Shown one piece after another: positions 22,921-32,168 of a stretch of DNA of 64,000 bases. This stretch comes from Taibaiella sp. (GTDB taxonomy: Bacteria; Bacteroidota; Bacteroidia; Chitinophagales; Chitinophagaceae). The notes below the pieces were generated by a model. It had not been told where the DNA came from, made no database searches, and saw only the letters and a program-made list of their open reading frames with translations. Each line of letters starts with the position of its first letter. Positions within the stretch are counted from its first letter, which is position 1. Both the position numbers and the translations under genes were made by a program. The stretch spans positions 162,117 through 226,116 of the forward strand of contig JACDGL010000005.1 in the NCBI GenBank assembly GCA_013815385.1, in the 5' to 3' direction.

Positions 22921-23325
22921 ATGAAAACAGGAATTAAAAAGGGTCTACTTGCCCTGCTGTTGTGTGCCTGTATGCAACCCGCATTTGCACAAACAAAACC
23001 TAAGTGGGTAGCGCCCGCAGCAGCCAACAACCGAAAAAACCCGGTTGCAGCCAATGCTACTGTAGTAAGCCAGGGTAAAACACTATATACCACTAATTGC
23101 GTACCCTGCCATGGCGCAAAAGGCAAGGGTGATGGAGCAGCAGCAGCGGCGCTGAACCCCAAACCAGCAGACCACTCATCAATGGCTATACAAAGCGAGA
23201 GTGACGGATCACTTTTCTACAAAATGTCTGAAGGGCGCAACCCGATGCCAGCCTACAAAGCAATGCTGACAGAACCACAAAGATGGGCGCTGGTAGATTA
23301 TATCCGTACACTTAAAAAGAAATAA
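22921..23325 (+). CDS. Periplasmic c-type cytochrome (monoheme)
   Basis: This 134-residue protein has a signal peptide (to AFAQ, residue 24). The heme-attachment motif CVPCH has Cys60, Cys63 and His64, in TNCVPCHGAKGKGDG. A likely Met axial ligand lies in EGRNPMPAYK, and the C-terminal helix is QRWALVDYIRTL. This is a class I cytochrome c that would carry electrons in the periplasm. It is the first gene of a + strand group with a porin and two further cytochromes, downstream of shared promoter copy 4. Confidence 0.93.
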   Translation: MKTGIKKGLLALLLCACMQPAFAQTKPKWVAPAAANNRKNPVAANATVVSQGKTLYTTNCVPCHGAKGKGDGAAAAALNPKPADHSSMAIQSESDGSLFYKMSEGRNPMPAYKAMLTEPQRWALVDYIRTLKKK

Positions 23326-23365
23326 TACCGCTTTTACCAACTATTCAATTTTAAAAAAATTGCTC

Positions 23366-24598
23366 ATGAAGCTACATATTACATCCTCACCGGCATTGTT
23401 GTTTTTAGCATTGGCGTTCTTGCTACCCGGTATTTCATTTGCCCAAAAAGAAACAGATTCCACCACAACTGATCCTGATCCTGTAGCTGTAGTAACGCAG
23501 CAGGTAGCAGCATTGAGATCGGGCGACAGCCATTTTATGATGGTGGGCCTTGCCACTTTTGGATTTGTAACCCAGCGTACTACAAACACACTGGGCGGAA
23601 TAAAAACCACTGATAAATTCAACAGCCTTGGCGATGCAGACAGGTACGAGTTTAGCCCTATGTTCCTGTGGCGGCATGGAGATAAACTGCTGCTGGAATT
23701 TGAACCATCATTTAATGGTACCAGCATTGGCGTGAACTGGGCAGATGTATCTTACTTTGTAGCTCCGGGCCTTATAGTAAGGGGTGGCTATATTGTATTG
23801 CCCTTTGGCATATACAGTAAACGCCTGGCCGCAGGCTGGATCAATAAGCTGGCATCGGACCCCGTAGGTATCAATGCTGCCGGCAGCGATTTTGGTGTAG
23901 AGATAGAAGGCGGGCTTCCCTTAGGAAATATGAAGTGGAGCTACGACGTAGCTGTTTCAAATGGTTTCCAGTTAAACCCCGATGGCACCACCGCGGGAGT
24001 GGGCATCAGCGCCATCAACAATGGTAAGACGGTAAGCGGCAGACTGGCATTATTGCCCTTTTCTAATTCGAGCCTGGAGATAGGTGTATCAGGATTGTAT
24101 GGTAGCCTGGCTACGCCAACCGGCAGCACCGCCACCTATAATAATCCCCTTACATCCATATATGGCTTCGACCTGAATTTTGTAAAGAATCTAAGCCCTA
24201 TACAGATAAACATAAAAGGGCAATACAATATATCTAATGTAAACAGCCAGCGCTACATCAGCCCGGCAGATACTACGCAGTCGTACACGTTTACCAATAC
24301 TACTAATGCCGCTTTTGGGCAGGTATCCATAAGGCCTACGCAATCTAAAAATAAGGTACTTAAAAATGTAGAGCTGGCATTCCGCTACGTATCCTATACC
24401 ACACCCAATAACTCTACCTGGGGGCAAAAATACAGCGAACAGGACTACGGGCTCGACTACTGGCTCAGCTGGAGAACTGTGCTGAAATTCACTTACGAAA
24501 ATATAAAGTCTGATGGCACCTCATCCGTCGACCTTTCAGGCGCTCAGGGTTCTACCAGTATTCACAGAATGATCCTCCAATTTTCAACCGGGTTGTAA
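23366..24598 (+). CDS. Outer-membrane porin-like beta-barrel protein
   Basis: The ATG at 23366 gives 410 residues (the frame is open to a TTG at 23360). It has a signal peptide ending GISFAQ. The rest is alternating amphipathic strands typical of a phosphate-selective-porin-like or similar barrel: FMMVGLATFGFVTQ, KLLLEFEPSFN, DVSYFVAPGLIVRGGYIVLPFGIYSKRL, and a C-terminal strand MILQFSTGL. The substrate is unknown. It lies between two cytochrome genes in one run and may let the small electron donor or acceptor of these cytochromes cross the outer membrane. Confidence 0.82.
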   Translation: MKLHITSSPALLFLALAFLLPGISFAQKETDSTTTDPDPVAVVTQQVAALRSGDSHFMMVGLATFGFVTQRTTNTLGGIKTTDKFNSLGDADRYEFSPMFLWRHGDKLLLEFEPSFNGTSIGVNWADVSYFVAPGLIVRGGYIVLPFGIYSKRLAAGWINKLASDPVGINAAGSDFGVEIEGGLPLGNMKWSYDVAVSNGFQLNPDGTTAGVGISAINNGKTVSGRLALLPFSNSSLEIGVSGLYGSLATPTGSTATYNNPLTSIYGFDLNFVKNLSPIQINIKGQYNISNVNSQRYISPADTTQSYTFTNTTNAAFGQVSIRPTQSKNKVLKNVELAFRYVSYTTPNNSTWGQKYSEQDYGLDYWLSWRTVLKFTYENIKSDGTSSVDLSGAQGSTSIHRMILQFSTGL

Positions 24599-24609
24599 AA
24601 TCAATTTTC

Positions 24610-24891
24610 ATGAAAATATCTTTTATCAGAAAAACAGCTACGGTAGTAACTATATGCCTGGGAACAGTTTCTATGACGCTTATGAACAGTTGTGCAGAAA
24701 CTAAAAATATAGCAGCAAAAAGCGGCGCGCAACTATGGGCGGAGAATTGCCAGAGATGCCATAATACACCACCTCCCGGTGCCTTCTCCCAGGAACAATG
24801 GAAGACCATAGGTATGCACATGCAAACAAGGGCACTCCTCACAACTCCCGAAAGAGATAAGATAGTTGCTTTCTTACAGCAATCTAATTAG
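24610..24891 (+). CDS. Small c-type cytochrome lipoprotein
   Basis: This 93-residue protein has a lipoprotein-type signal (LMNSC, Cys near residue 28). One heme motif, CQRCH, lies in AENCQRCHNTPPPGAFSQEQW, and possible Met ligands lie in IGMHMQTRALL. It begins 12 bases after the porin stop, so the two are co-transcribed. Its small size and lipid anchor suggest an electron shuttle held at a membrane, between the soluble 134-residue cytochrome and the membrane-bound one that follows. Confidence 0.88.
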   Translation: MKISFIRKTATVVTICLGTVSMTLMNSCAETKNIAAKSGAQLWAENCQRCHNTPPPGAFSQEQWKTIGMHMQTRALLTTPERDKIVAFLQQSN

Positions 24892-24964
24892 GCATAACAA
24901 TAAGGATGGCAATAGGTATTGCCTTCAGTTTACACTTTCGGTAATTGAGTAATAAGCGGTAAAA

Positions 24965-25942
24965 ATGCTGGTAAATAAAAAAAGAGTTTCGTTTATTATC
25001 ATTGCACTGCTGCTGATACCAACCATTGCATCAGCTGAAGATAAAAGTGCAGATCATAACATTGCACTCATTAGCTTATCTACGCTCCTGTTGGTGCTGC
25101 TTTTTATAATAGGCGTACTGGGCAGTATCCTGCGCCAGATGACCATAGCCGTAAGGGATAAAATGCGCAAGGACAAACAGGCATCAGGTAATGTTGTAAA
25201 AACCGTTTTATGCCTTCTGCTATTTAGTATCCCCACATTACGCGCACCTGCTGCTGAAGTGGTGGAAACATGGAAGGTAGGAGCGCCAGTACAAAGCGCC
25301 GTAATGGCATCCCCGCAAAATGACCTCTATGCCATCATAACAATTATTATGCTGGAGATAGCAGTAATATTTGCGCTGGTCATCATCATAAAGCTCTTTA
25401 TCAGATTACTCAGTTCCGAAAATAAGGAGGTGGCTCAGAAGATACGTTATCATCTGCCTGCGTGGTTAAAACCTGCTTTGTTCGTAACCATTATGATCGC
25501 AGTAATAGGGATAACCCATTTATATATTTTCCATGATAGCTCGCATACTGAACCTGGCCTTGTTTCGCTGACCAAGACCGCAGCATCTAATACGAAGACA
25601 GATGCCAATATAGATGAGAACAATGTAACCACGCTTACCGATGCTGCCGAAATAACAGCTGGGAAGGGATTATTTATAACCACCTGTGCGCCATGCCATC
25701 TTGCCGATGGCGGCGGCGTAGTGGGGCCCAACCTTACAGATGCCTACTGGTTGCATGGCGGCAGTATAAAGGACATATTTAAAACAATAAAGAACGGCTG
25801 GCCCGATAAAGGCATGCGAAGCTTTAAAGAGGACTATACGCCCAAACAAATACAGGAGCTGGCCAGCTTTATCATATCCCTGAAAGGCACGCACCCTTTA
25901 ACCCCTAAGGATGCGCAAGGTGAACTTTATAAAGAGTTGTAA
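24965..25942 (+). CDS. CcoP-like membrane cytochrome c without a neighbouring cbb3 oxidase
   Basis: This 325-residue protein has an N-terminal hydrophobic signal, a membrane helix near residues 34-56, and further hydrophobic segments near 120-145 and 165-185. A C-terminal cytochrome domain follows with CAPCH (Cys241, Cys244, His245). Its end, GPNLTDAYWLHGGSIKDIFKTI, KGMRSF and PKQIQELASFIISLKGTHP, is very close to cbb3 oxidase subunit CcoP, with the axial Met near residue 284. No ccoN, ccoO or ccoG gene lies in the window, and the N-terminal half looks rearranged. It may be a stand-alone electron acceptor for the cluster, or a dispersed oxidase subunit. Confidence 0.85.
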   Translation: MLVNKKRVSFIIIALLLIPTIASAEDKSADHNIALISLSTLLLVLLFIIGVLGSILRQMTIAVRDKMRKDKQASGNVVKTVLCLLLFSIPTLRAPAAEVVETWKVGAPVQSAVMASPQNDLYAIITIIMLEIAVIFALVIIIKLFIRLLSSENKEVAQKIRYHLPAWLKPALFVTIMIAVIGITHLYIFHDSSHTEPGLVSLTKTAASNTKTDANIDENNVTTLTDAAEITAGKGLFITTCAPCHLADGGGVVGPNLTDAYWLHGGSIKDIFKTIKNGWPDKGMRSFKEDYTPKQIQELASFIISLKGTHPLTPKDAQGELYKEL

Positions 25943-26078
25943 TAGACCACGCAAATTCCCTGGATGAGTACGTTACCCTATGCTAATTGCTGATGGCAAT
26001 GCTGGGTCTTCCGGCTTTTTACTTTTGATTTTTTGACTTAGCGGCCTCCATTCCTTATTTATCAAGTAATTTTGCGGC

Positions 26079-27974
26079 ATGCATTACGTTTCGGCCGAGA
26101 ATATCGGGAAGTCATTTGGGATAAAACCATTGTTTGAAGGTATATCGTTTCATATAAGTGAAGGAGATAAGATAGCGCTGATAGCCAAGAACGGCACCGG
26201 CAAAAGTACCCTGCTACGCATACTGTCAGGAAAAGACCAGCCGGAAAGCGGCAAGATATGGATACATAAAGATGTAACTGTGGCGCTGTTTGAGCAGGAC
26301 CCCACCTTCCAGGAAGAACTGTCGGTGCTCGATAACATATTCCATTACAAGCACCCGGTAGCCGAGGCGCTGCGCGAATACGAACGCGTAATAGAATCGA
26401 CAGAGCAAAACCAGGATGAACTGGTGGCGGCCCTGGGTATGATAGATGACCTGGGCGCATGGGAGTTTGAAGGCAAGGTAAAGGAGATACTGGGCAAGCT
26501 GAATGTACACCACCTGGACCAGAAGGTAAGTACCCTATCGGGCGGGCAGCGCAAGCGTGTAGCCCTGGCACAGACGCTGATAGATATAGGGTTTGAGCAC
26601 AAGCATGTATTGCTGATAATGGATGAACCTACCAACCACCTGGATGTGGAAATGGTAGAGTGGCTGGAGCACTACCTGAACCAGGAGAATGTGACCCTGC
26701 TGATGGTAACCCACGACCGCTACTTCCTGGATGATGTATGTGAGGAGATATGGGAAATAGACAACAGTAACCTGTATGTGTACAAGGGCAACTACGAGAA
26801 CTACCTGGAGAAAAAAGCAGCCCGTATAGACAGCCAGGCAGCCAGCATTGACAAGGCGCGTAATGAATATCGCAAAGAACTGGAATGGATGCGCAAGCAG
26901 CCGAAGGCACGCACTACAAAATCGAAAAGCAGGCAGGACAATTTTTATGAGGTGGAAGCCCGCGCCAAACAGAAAATAGATGATACCAAGCTGAAGCTGG
27001 AATTGCAAATGAACCGCCTGGGTGGTAAAGTAGCCGAGCTGAAGAAGGTATATAAGAGCTATGGCGAGAAGGTGATAATGAAAGGATTTGACTACACCTT
27101 TAAGAAGGGCGACCGCATAGGGATAGTAGGCAAGAACGGGGCTGGTAAAAGTACCTTCCTGCAGATACTGCAAGGGCAAACCAATGCAGACAGCGGCAAG
27201 GTGAACATAGGTGATACCGTTATCTTCGGCAACTTTAGCCAGCAGGGGCTGGAGATAAAGGAAGATATGCGGGTGATAGAGTATGTAAAGAATATAGCCG
27301 AAAGTTTTCCGCTGGCTGGCGGGGGCAGTATTTCCGCATCGCAGTTCCTTACGCTGTTTCTCTTCCCGCCTGAGCAGCAATATACCTACTTATCGAAGCT
27401 AAGCGGGGGCGAAAAGAAAAGGCTGCAACTGCTGTCCATACTTTTTCGCAACCCTAACTTCCTGGTACTCGATGAGCCTACCAACGATCTGGACCTACCC
27501 ACCCTGGCGGTGCTGGAGCAGTTTCTAAGCGATTACGCAGGCTGCATGCTCATCGTATCGCACGACCGTTATTTTATGGACAGGCTGGTGGACCACCTGT
27601 TCGTATTTGAGGGCGATGGTATGATACGCGACTTCCCGGGCAACTATAGCGATTACCGGATATGGCTCCGCGAGCAGGAAAAGCTGGAGGCTACGCCTAA
27701 AGAAACAGCGCTGGAAAAACCAACACTACCAAAGCCCAATGCTGCAATAAAAGAAAAGCGAAAACCTTCCTTTAAAGAGAAAAAAGAATTTGACGACCTG
27801 GAAAAAGAAATGGGTGCATTGGAGAACGAGAAGATAGCCATCACCAAACAAATGGGCGAACCCGGCATCTCTTACGACCAGCTACAGTCTATCAGTAGCA
27901 GGATATCCTACATTACAAAAGCGCTTGAAGACAAGGAACAACGCTGGCTGGAGCTGAGTGAGATAATTTCGTAA
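26079..27974 (+). CDS. ABC-F family ATPase (Uup-like)
   Basis: This 631-residue protein has two ATP-binding cassettes and no membrane segments. Cassette 1 has Walker A AKNGTGKST (about 36-44), signature LSGGQRKRVALA, and Walker B LLIMDEPTNHLD. Cassette 2 has GKNGAGKST, LSGGEKKRLQLL and LVLDEPTNDLD. A charged interdomain linker joins them, and the C-terminal coiled coil (KKEFDDLEKEMGALENEK to SYITKAL) is typical of Uup. ABC-F proteins act on ribosomes or nucleic acids rather than transport. It is separate from the cytochrome group (136-base gap) and ends at a strong hairpin shared with sod. Confidence 0.94.
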   Translation: MHYVSAENIGKSFGIKPLFEGISFHISEGDKIALIAKNGTGKSTLLRILSGKDQPESGKIWIHKDVTVALFEQDPTFQEELSVLDNIFHYKHPVAEALREYERVIESTEQNQDELVAALGMIDDLGAWEFEGKVKEILGKLNVHHLDQKVSTLSGGQRKRVALAQTLIDIGFEHKHVLLIMDEPTNHLDVEMVEWLEHYLNQENVTLLMVTHDRYFLDDVCEEIWEIDNSNLYVYKGNYENYLEKKAARIDSQAASIDKARNEYRKELEWMRKQPKARTTKSKSRQDNFYEVEARAKQKIDDTKLKLELQMNRLGGKVAELKKVYKSYGEKVIMKGFDYTFKKGDRIGIVGKNGAGKSTFLQILQGQTNADSGKVNIGDTVIFGNFSQQGLEIKEDMRVIEYVKNIAESFPLAGGGSISASQFLTLFLFPPEQQYTYLSKLSGGEKKRLQLLSILFRNPNFLVLDEPTNDLDLPTLAVLEQFLSDYAGCMLIVSHDRYFMDRLVDHLFVFEGDGMIRDFPGNYSDYRIWLREQEKLEATPKETALEKPTLPKPNAAIKEKRKPSFKEKKEFDDLEKEMGALENEKIAITKQMGEPGISYDQLQSISSRISYITKALEDKEQRWLELSEIIS

Positions 27975-28006
27975 AACGAAATGACGATAGCTTAGGGTAA
28001 ATAATA

Positions 28007-28033
28007 AGGCAGGTGCAATACCTGCACCTGCCT
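28007..28033. terminator. Hairpin between convergent ABC-F and sod genes
   Basis: The perfect arms AGGCAGGTGCA and TGCACCTGCCT enclose five bases. No long T-run follows on either side, but the position between convergent ends fits a two-way terminator. Confidence 0.7.
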
Positions 28034-28055
28034 ATGTAATGTATGCCTAAGTGTA

Positions 28056-28658
28056 TTATAATGCTGCTTTGTAACGGAGCTCTACTTCGTTCCAGTTAAT
28101 AACATTCCAGATGGCACCGAGGTATTCGGGACGGCGGTTCTGGTATTTCAGATAGTATGCGTGTTCCCACACATCTATACCCAAGATCGGATGGCCCTTT
28201 ACATCGGCTACATCCATCAGCGGATTGTCCTGATTAGGAGTAGATGTTACTTCCAGTTTGCCGCCTTTTACTATCAGCCATGCCCAGCCGCTGCCAAAAC
28301 GGGTAGCGCCTGCATTGCTCATCTTTTCCTTCAGCCCGTCCAGCGACCCGAAAGTTTCGTTTATAGCAGTAGCCAATGCACCAGTGGGCTGACCACCACT
28401 TTTGCCCAGAATGGTCCAGAACATAGTGTGGTTGTAATGACCACCACCATTGTTGCGTACCGCGGTTGGGTAAGCAGAGATATTTGCCATCAGCTCTTCC
28501 AGTGTTTTGTCTTCACCATCAGTGCCTGCAAGGGCCTTATTCAGGTTATCTACATAGGCCTGGTGATGCTTATCATGATGTATCTGCATTGTCTGCGCAT
28601 CGATATGCGGTTCCAGTGCATCAAATGCATAAGGTAATGCGGGGAGTGTATGTACCAT
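28056..28658 (-). CDS. Superoxide dismutase, Mn/Fe family
   Basis: This 200-residue enzyme has metal ligands His27 ([12 protein letters not shown]), a His near 80 in [11 protein letters not shown], and Asp and His near 161-165 in [19 protein letters not shown]. Gly in HYNHTMFW context and Gln in STPNQDNPL are residues more usual in manganese enzymes, but metal choice cannot be fixed by sequence. It has no signal peptide, so it is cytoplasmic, and detoxifies superoxide to peroxide. It is transcribed alone. Confidence 0.96.
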   Translation of the reverse strand: MVHTLPALPYAFDALEPHIDAQTMQIHHDKHHQAYVDNLNKALAGTDGEDKTLEELMANISAYPTAVRNNGGGHYNHTMFWTILGKSGGQPTGALATAINETFGSLDGLKEKMSNAGATRFGSGWAWLIVKGGKLEVTSTPNQDNPLMDVADVKGHPILGIDVWEHAYYLKYQNRRPEYLGAIWNVINWNEVELRYKAAL

Positions 28659-28770
28659 AGTTGAAAAAAGTTTGGTTATTAATGTTGCCCAAAGTTATAC
28701 GTACCTGTTGTAACCCCCAAAAGCGAATAACGGCTTTATAATAAATTAAGATGAGCGTATAGGCAGGCAT

Positions 28771-28802
28771 TAAAAAAAGATGGCTGCCATAGGGCAGCCA
28801 TC
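28771..28802 (-). terminator. Terminator of the exbB-exbD-exbD-tonB operon
   Basis: On the minus strand the stem GATGGCTGCCC-tat-GGCAGCCATC is followed by TTTTTTTAAT. It lies about 22 bases past the tonB stop codon. Confidence 0.88.
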
Positions 28803-28823
28803 CAGATAATTTATCAACTTCAA

Positions 28824-29621
28824 TTATTGTAATTTAAAGACGATAGGCAGTGTTTGTGCCACCTTTACGGGCTTACCCTGCTGCTTACCGGGTGTCCAGT
28901 GCATGGTCATTACCACGCGTTTTGCTTCTTCATCGCATCCGCCGCCAATACCTTTTACTATCTGCGCATCGGTAACGCTGCCATCTTCATTCACAACGAA
29001 CCTCACTACCACACGGCCTTCTATATTGTTTTCGCGGGCTGAAGCAGGGTAACGCAGGTTCTTCTGCAAATACGCCATATAATCGCCCGGGAAAGCCGGC
29101 ATCTGCTCCACGAACTGCCATATTTTTGGTGCAGCCGGGGCTTCTACCACTCCTGTACTTGGCTTATCATTAATACCAGGATCCAAACCATTCACATCAC
29201 CTGCCTGTGTAGTAAGGCCTGCGGTTGCCTTTTCCAGGTCCTTTTGTTCCGGTGGCTTTTCTGTTTCCTTTACCAGCTCATCCTTCTTTATCACCGGCGG
29301 CGTAAACTTAACTGTAGGCTTTACCGGCGGTGGTGGTGGTGGCGGTGGTGGCGGTGGTGGCTTTTTGGGATCTATCGGGGGTGGCTCGGCCAGTACTACC
29401 TTCCTGTCAATAAGTATTGGTTTATTGTTTTTACCATTATTGAGCATGGTTGCAATGGCAGGGCCAGCTATAGCAATGGCTACAGCGCTGATGCCAATAA
29501 TGGCAGCCTTGCGCATGCGATCGGGATATTTTTTGCGCAACTCATAGCCACCGTATTTTTTATTACGGCCCTCGAATAGGATATCGAGGTAGTCGCTGTT
29601 CAGTATTTTATTAATATCCAT
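28824..29621 (-). CDS. tonB: Energy transducer TonB
   Basis: This 265-residue protein has a cytoplasmic N-terminus (YLDILFEGRNKKYGGYELRKKYPDRM, the usual Bacteroidota TonB opening), one membrane helix around residues 38-58, and a periplasmic proline-rich stretch with about a dozen consecutive Pro. A C-terminal TonB domain follows (YPASARENNIEGRVVVRFVVNEDGSV, ending VAQTLPIVFKLQ). It passes proton-motive energy from ExbB/ExbD to outer-membrane receptors. It is last in the operon. Confidence 0.95.
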   Translation of the reverse strand: MDINKILNSDYLDILFEGRNKKYGGYELRKKYPDRMRKAAIIGISAVAIAIAGPAIATMLNNGKNNKPILIDRKVVLAEPPPIDPKKPPPPPPPPPPPPVKPTVKFTPPVIKKDELVKETEKPPEQKDLEKATAGLTTQAGDVNGLDPGINDKPSTGVVEAPAAPKIWQFVEQMPAFPGDYMAYLQKNLRYPASARENNIEGRVVVRFVVNEDGSVTDAQIVKGIGGGCDEEAKRVVMTMHWTPGKQQGKPVKVAQTLPIVFKLQ

Positions 29622-29673
29622 TTTAAAGTCCTTTAATAATTAAGATGCAAAAACATTAATATTCCATACGGAA

Positions 29674-30264
29674 TTATTTGCCGCCATTTGCCTGCTCTGT
29701 CTTCAGTATAAAATCCTGGTCTACAGGGCTTATATCTACAATAGCATATACCCTTACATCATTAATGCTCATTTCGTCCAGTATATTGACCAGATCGGAA
29801 TAGCTGCTGGTAGAATCCGGCTTTATAAGGATCGCTGTCTGATCTTTATCAGTAAGCTGTCCGGTGCGCCTCAGCTCATTTACCTTCTTTTGCTTAGCCA
29901 TTATCTCCGTCCTGATACCACCAGGGTTTTTGAAAGTAGTCACCTTCACGTCTGGCGGTACAGTTGGGTCATCGCCCAGGCCTTCGTAATAATAAATGCG
30001 ATGGTTCTTGCTCAGCAATATAGTAAGCGCCGTACTCGCTTTTATCTTGGTCGTATCTACTTTCAGCTTTTCATCCTTGAACGGCATGTTGATCTCCATC
30101 GTCTTTGGTTTAGACATGGTAGTCGTGTAAATGAAGAAAGTGATCAGCAGGAAACCCAAATCAACCATTGGCGTAAGATCGATACGCGTGGATAATTTTT
30201 TGCCTTTTTTGACCCCAGGCCCTTTTTTATGCCCCCCGCTACTCGAGGTATCCATTTCAGCCAT
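29674..30264 (-). CDS. Biopolymer transport protein ExbD/TolR (second copy)
   Basis: This 196-residue protein has an N-terminal charged segment, then RIDLTPMVDLGFLLITFFIYTTTM, with the membrane Asp that carries protons in the ExbD family (VDLGF). A periplasmic domain follows. It lies between the other exbD and tonB with short gaps, the usual arrangement in Bacteroidota. It forms the inner-membrane motor with ExbB. Confidence 0.93.
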   Translation of the reverse strand: MAEMDTSSSGGHKKGPGVKKGKKLSTRIDLTPMVDLGFLLITFFIYTTTMSKPKTMEINMPFKDEKLKVDTTKIKASTALTILLSKNHRIYYYEGLGDDPTVPPDVKVTTFKNPGGIRTEIMAKQKKVNELRRTGQLTDKDQTAILIKPDSTSSYSDLVNILDEMSINDVRVYAIVDISPVDQDFILKTEQANGGK

Positions 30265-30294
30265 GGAAAAAAATTTATTTTAGTTAAACTAATA

Positions 30295-30954
30295 TTATTT
30301 CTTCTCGTTCGGGTGCTGCATAGCATATGCGGCTGTGCCCGATGGTACTCCCTTCAGGCTGGTGATCAGGTTGAACTTGAACACCTTCCATCCTTCGAGC
30401 GTCTTTATTACCTTATTAATAACAGGATAAGAAGCATCGCCATCCGCTTTGATACAGATACGCAGCTTTGGGTTGGTTTGCCTGGCAGCGCTTACCCATG
30501 CAGACAACTCATTATCAGGAGCCAATACCGCAGTATCAGTAGGCACGCCCGGCGCACGCGCTTCCAGCATCTTTTGCTGGTCAGTTGGCGCAGAGAGATA
30601 AGACTTAATCTGGCTAAAAGGCACCCCAGTAGAAGCACCTAGCGCAAAGCTTGTCTTTTCTGTAGCAGTAAGTCCTAAATTCTTATCCTTATCTATACTT
30701 TCAATAAGCTGCTTGCGCATGATCTTGTTATCTATAGAAAAGAACACACGGCCTTTGGGATCTATTGTTATCAGCATTACATCCACATCGGGCAATATGA
30801 CGTCGGAGATAGATGACGGGGTCTTTACCACCACCGGTTCCTCGGGCTTAAACTTGGTAGCCAGCATGAAGAACGTAAGCAGCAGGAAAGCAACGTCGCA
30901 CATCGCGGTCATATCGATGTTTGTGCTTTTACGTGGCAGTTTTACTTGAGGCAT
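30295..30954 (-). CDS. Biopolymer transport protein ExbD/TolR (first copy)
   Basis: This 219-residue protein has KSTNIDMTAMCDVAFLLLTFFMLATKF near the N-terminus: one helix with the conserved Asp in CDVAFLL. A larger periplasmic domain than the next copy follows. It lies 86 bases after exbB and 30 bases before the second exbD. Two ExbD proteins in one operon are normal for the phylum, and they may form a mixed dimer in the motor. Confidence 0.93.
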   Translation of the reverse strand: MPQVKLPRKSTNIDMTAMCDVAFLLLTFFMLATKFKPEEPVVVKTPSSISDVILPDVDVMLITIDPKGRVFFSIDNKIMRKQLIESIDKDKNLGLTATEKTSFALGASTGVPFSQIKSYLSAPTDQQKMLEARAPGVPTDTAVLAPDNELSAWVSAARQTNPKLRICIKADGDASYPVINKVIKTLEGWKVFKFNLITSLKGVPSGTAAYAMQHPNEKK

Positions 30955-31040
30955 TGTTTATGTTTTCTTCTACTATTAACTAATAAGATGCAGGATATTC
31001 CAAATTCCACAACTCCTTCCCAACTATTTTTCTGCCGGGC

Positions 31041-31889
31041 TTATTTATAGTTAGCAGCGAAACCCTGCGTTAAAGTAAATCCGCTTTCATCTATACCGAA
31101 TGTAATACCATCTATAATAGTAGTATAGAAGTTATAGGCAATAACAGCAAGGAATGAAGTACCTATACCCAGTGCCGTATTTATGAGCGCTTCTGAGATA
31201 CCCCCTGCCAGTGCAGCCGCATCCGGGGCGCCAGCCTGGTTCATTGCCTGGAAGGCTCGTATCATACCTGTTACCGTACCAAACAGACCTAACAGGGTAG
31301 CACTGGATGCTATGGTAGAAAGGAACACCAGGTTCTTTTCCAGCATTGGCAATTCCAGAGCGGTAGCTTCTTCTATTTCTTTTTGTATGCTTAATACTTT
31401 CTGTTCTGTATCCAGCTGGGTGTTATTAACCATATCGCGGTATTTAACAAGGCCTGCACGCATTACATTGCCTACTGAGCCCGCTTGCTTATCGCACTCA
31501 GCCAATGCAGCATCTATATTTTTGTTAGCAAGATGGTATTGTACTTTGCGTACAAATTCGCCTGATGCCACTTTGCCTTTGGCACGGAAAACAGTAAGCG
31601 CGCGTTCGATAATAAAACATATCAATGTAAGAGCCGTAGCTAATAATATAGGAACAATTGGGCCACCCTGGTACATAGTACCCATTATATTATTTGATTT
31701 CTGACGAGTTTCGCCATCAGCAAAGTTGCTTGGGCTGCCCAGCACAAATTTCCACACTATGTAGCCCACCACAAGGCATACCACTACCACTATAAGATTG
31801 GTAACGAAGTTATTTGAATTCTTAGGTTGCCCTGCGCGGTTACCCTGCGGAGCGGATGGTGTTGCTGCGGCTGTTTTTACATCTGCCAT
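31041..31889 (-). CDS. exbB: MotA/TolQ/ExbB proton channel protein
   Basis: The 282-residue protein has an extra N-terminal helix (NFVTNLIVVVVCLVVGYIVWKFVLG, about 28-52). The family's three helices follow, with the signature region LSTIASSATLLGLFGTVTGMIRAFQAM and ALINTALGIGTSFLAVIAYNFY. It is the first gene of the exbB-exbD-exbD-tonB operon and builds the inner-membrane motor that powers TonB-dependent uptake. Its start is clear (ATG 31889). Confidence 0.95.
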   Translation of the reverse strand: MADVKTAAATPSAPQGNRAGQPKNSNNFVTNLIVVVVCLVVGYIVWKFVLGSPSNFADGETRQKSNNIMGTMYQGGPIVPILLATALTLICFIIERALTVFRAKGKVASGEFVRKVQYHLANKNIDAALAECDKQAGSVGNVMRAGLVKYRDMVNNTQLDTEQKVLSIQKEIEEATALELPMLEKNLVFLSTIASSATLLGLFGTVTGMIRAFQAMNQAGAPDAAALAGGISEALINTALGIGTSFLAVIAYNFYTTIIDGITFGIDESGFTLTQGFAANYK

Positions 31890-32142
31890 AATGCTGATTT
31901 TTTGATTTCGGTTTAATTAATTTTAAAAAAGGATTTTTCTAATATTGAGTGCTTGCAAAGATATGCGTACAGGTGAAAAAAACAATTTGAGAGGTAAAAA
32001 AATATCCTAAACATCATTTTTAGCCAGACGCCCCTCTAAAGGCCTTATAAACAGCCCTTTGCAGACTAACCGAGAACGATACCGGAACAGAATTTATTGT
32101 TTTGCCCGTAAATAAATTAAGGTGGGTGGTAATTTTAACAAT

Positions 32143-32150
32143 TAACTTTG
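32143..32150 (+). promoter_or_regulatory. -7-like promoter element for ppa
   Basis: TAACTTTG matches TAnnTTTG exactly, 18 bases before the ATG at 32169. No obvious TTTG lies at -33; GGTGGGTGG occupies that area. Confidence 0.45.
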
Positions 32151-32168
32151 CCGCCAAACAGTGAAGAT

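Noticed and set aside
26535..27380. 281-codon frame antisense to the ABC-F gene
   Set aside because: It lies wholly opposite a well-supported ABC-F gene and its hydrophobic text is the mirror of that gene's codon use.
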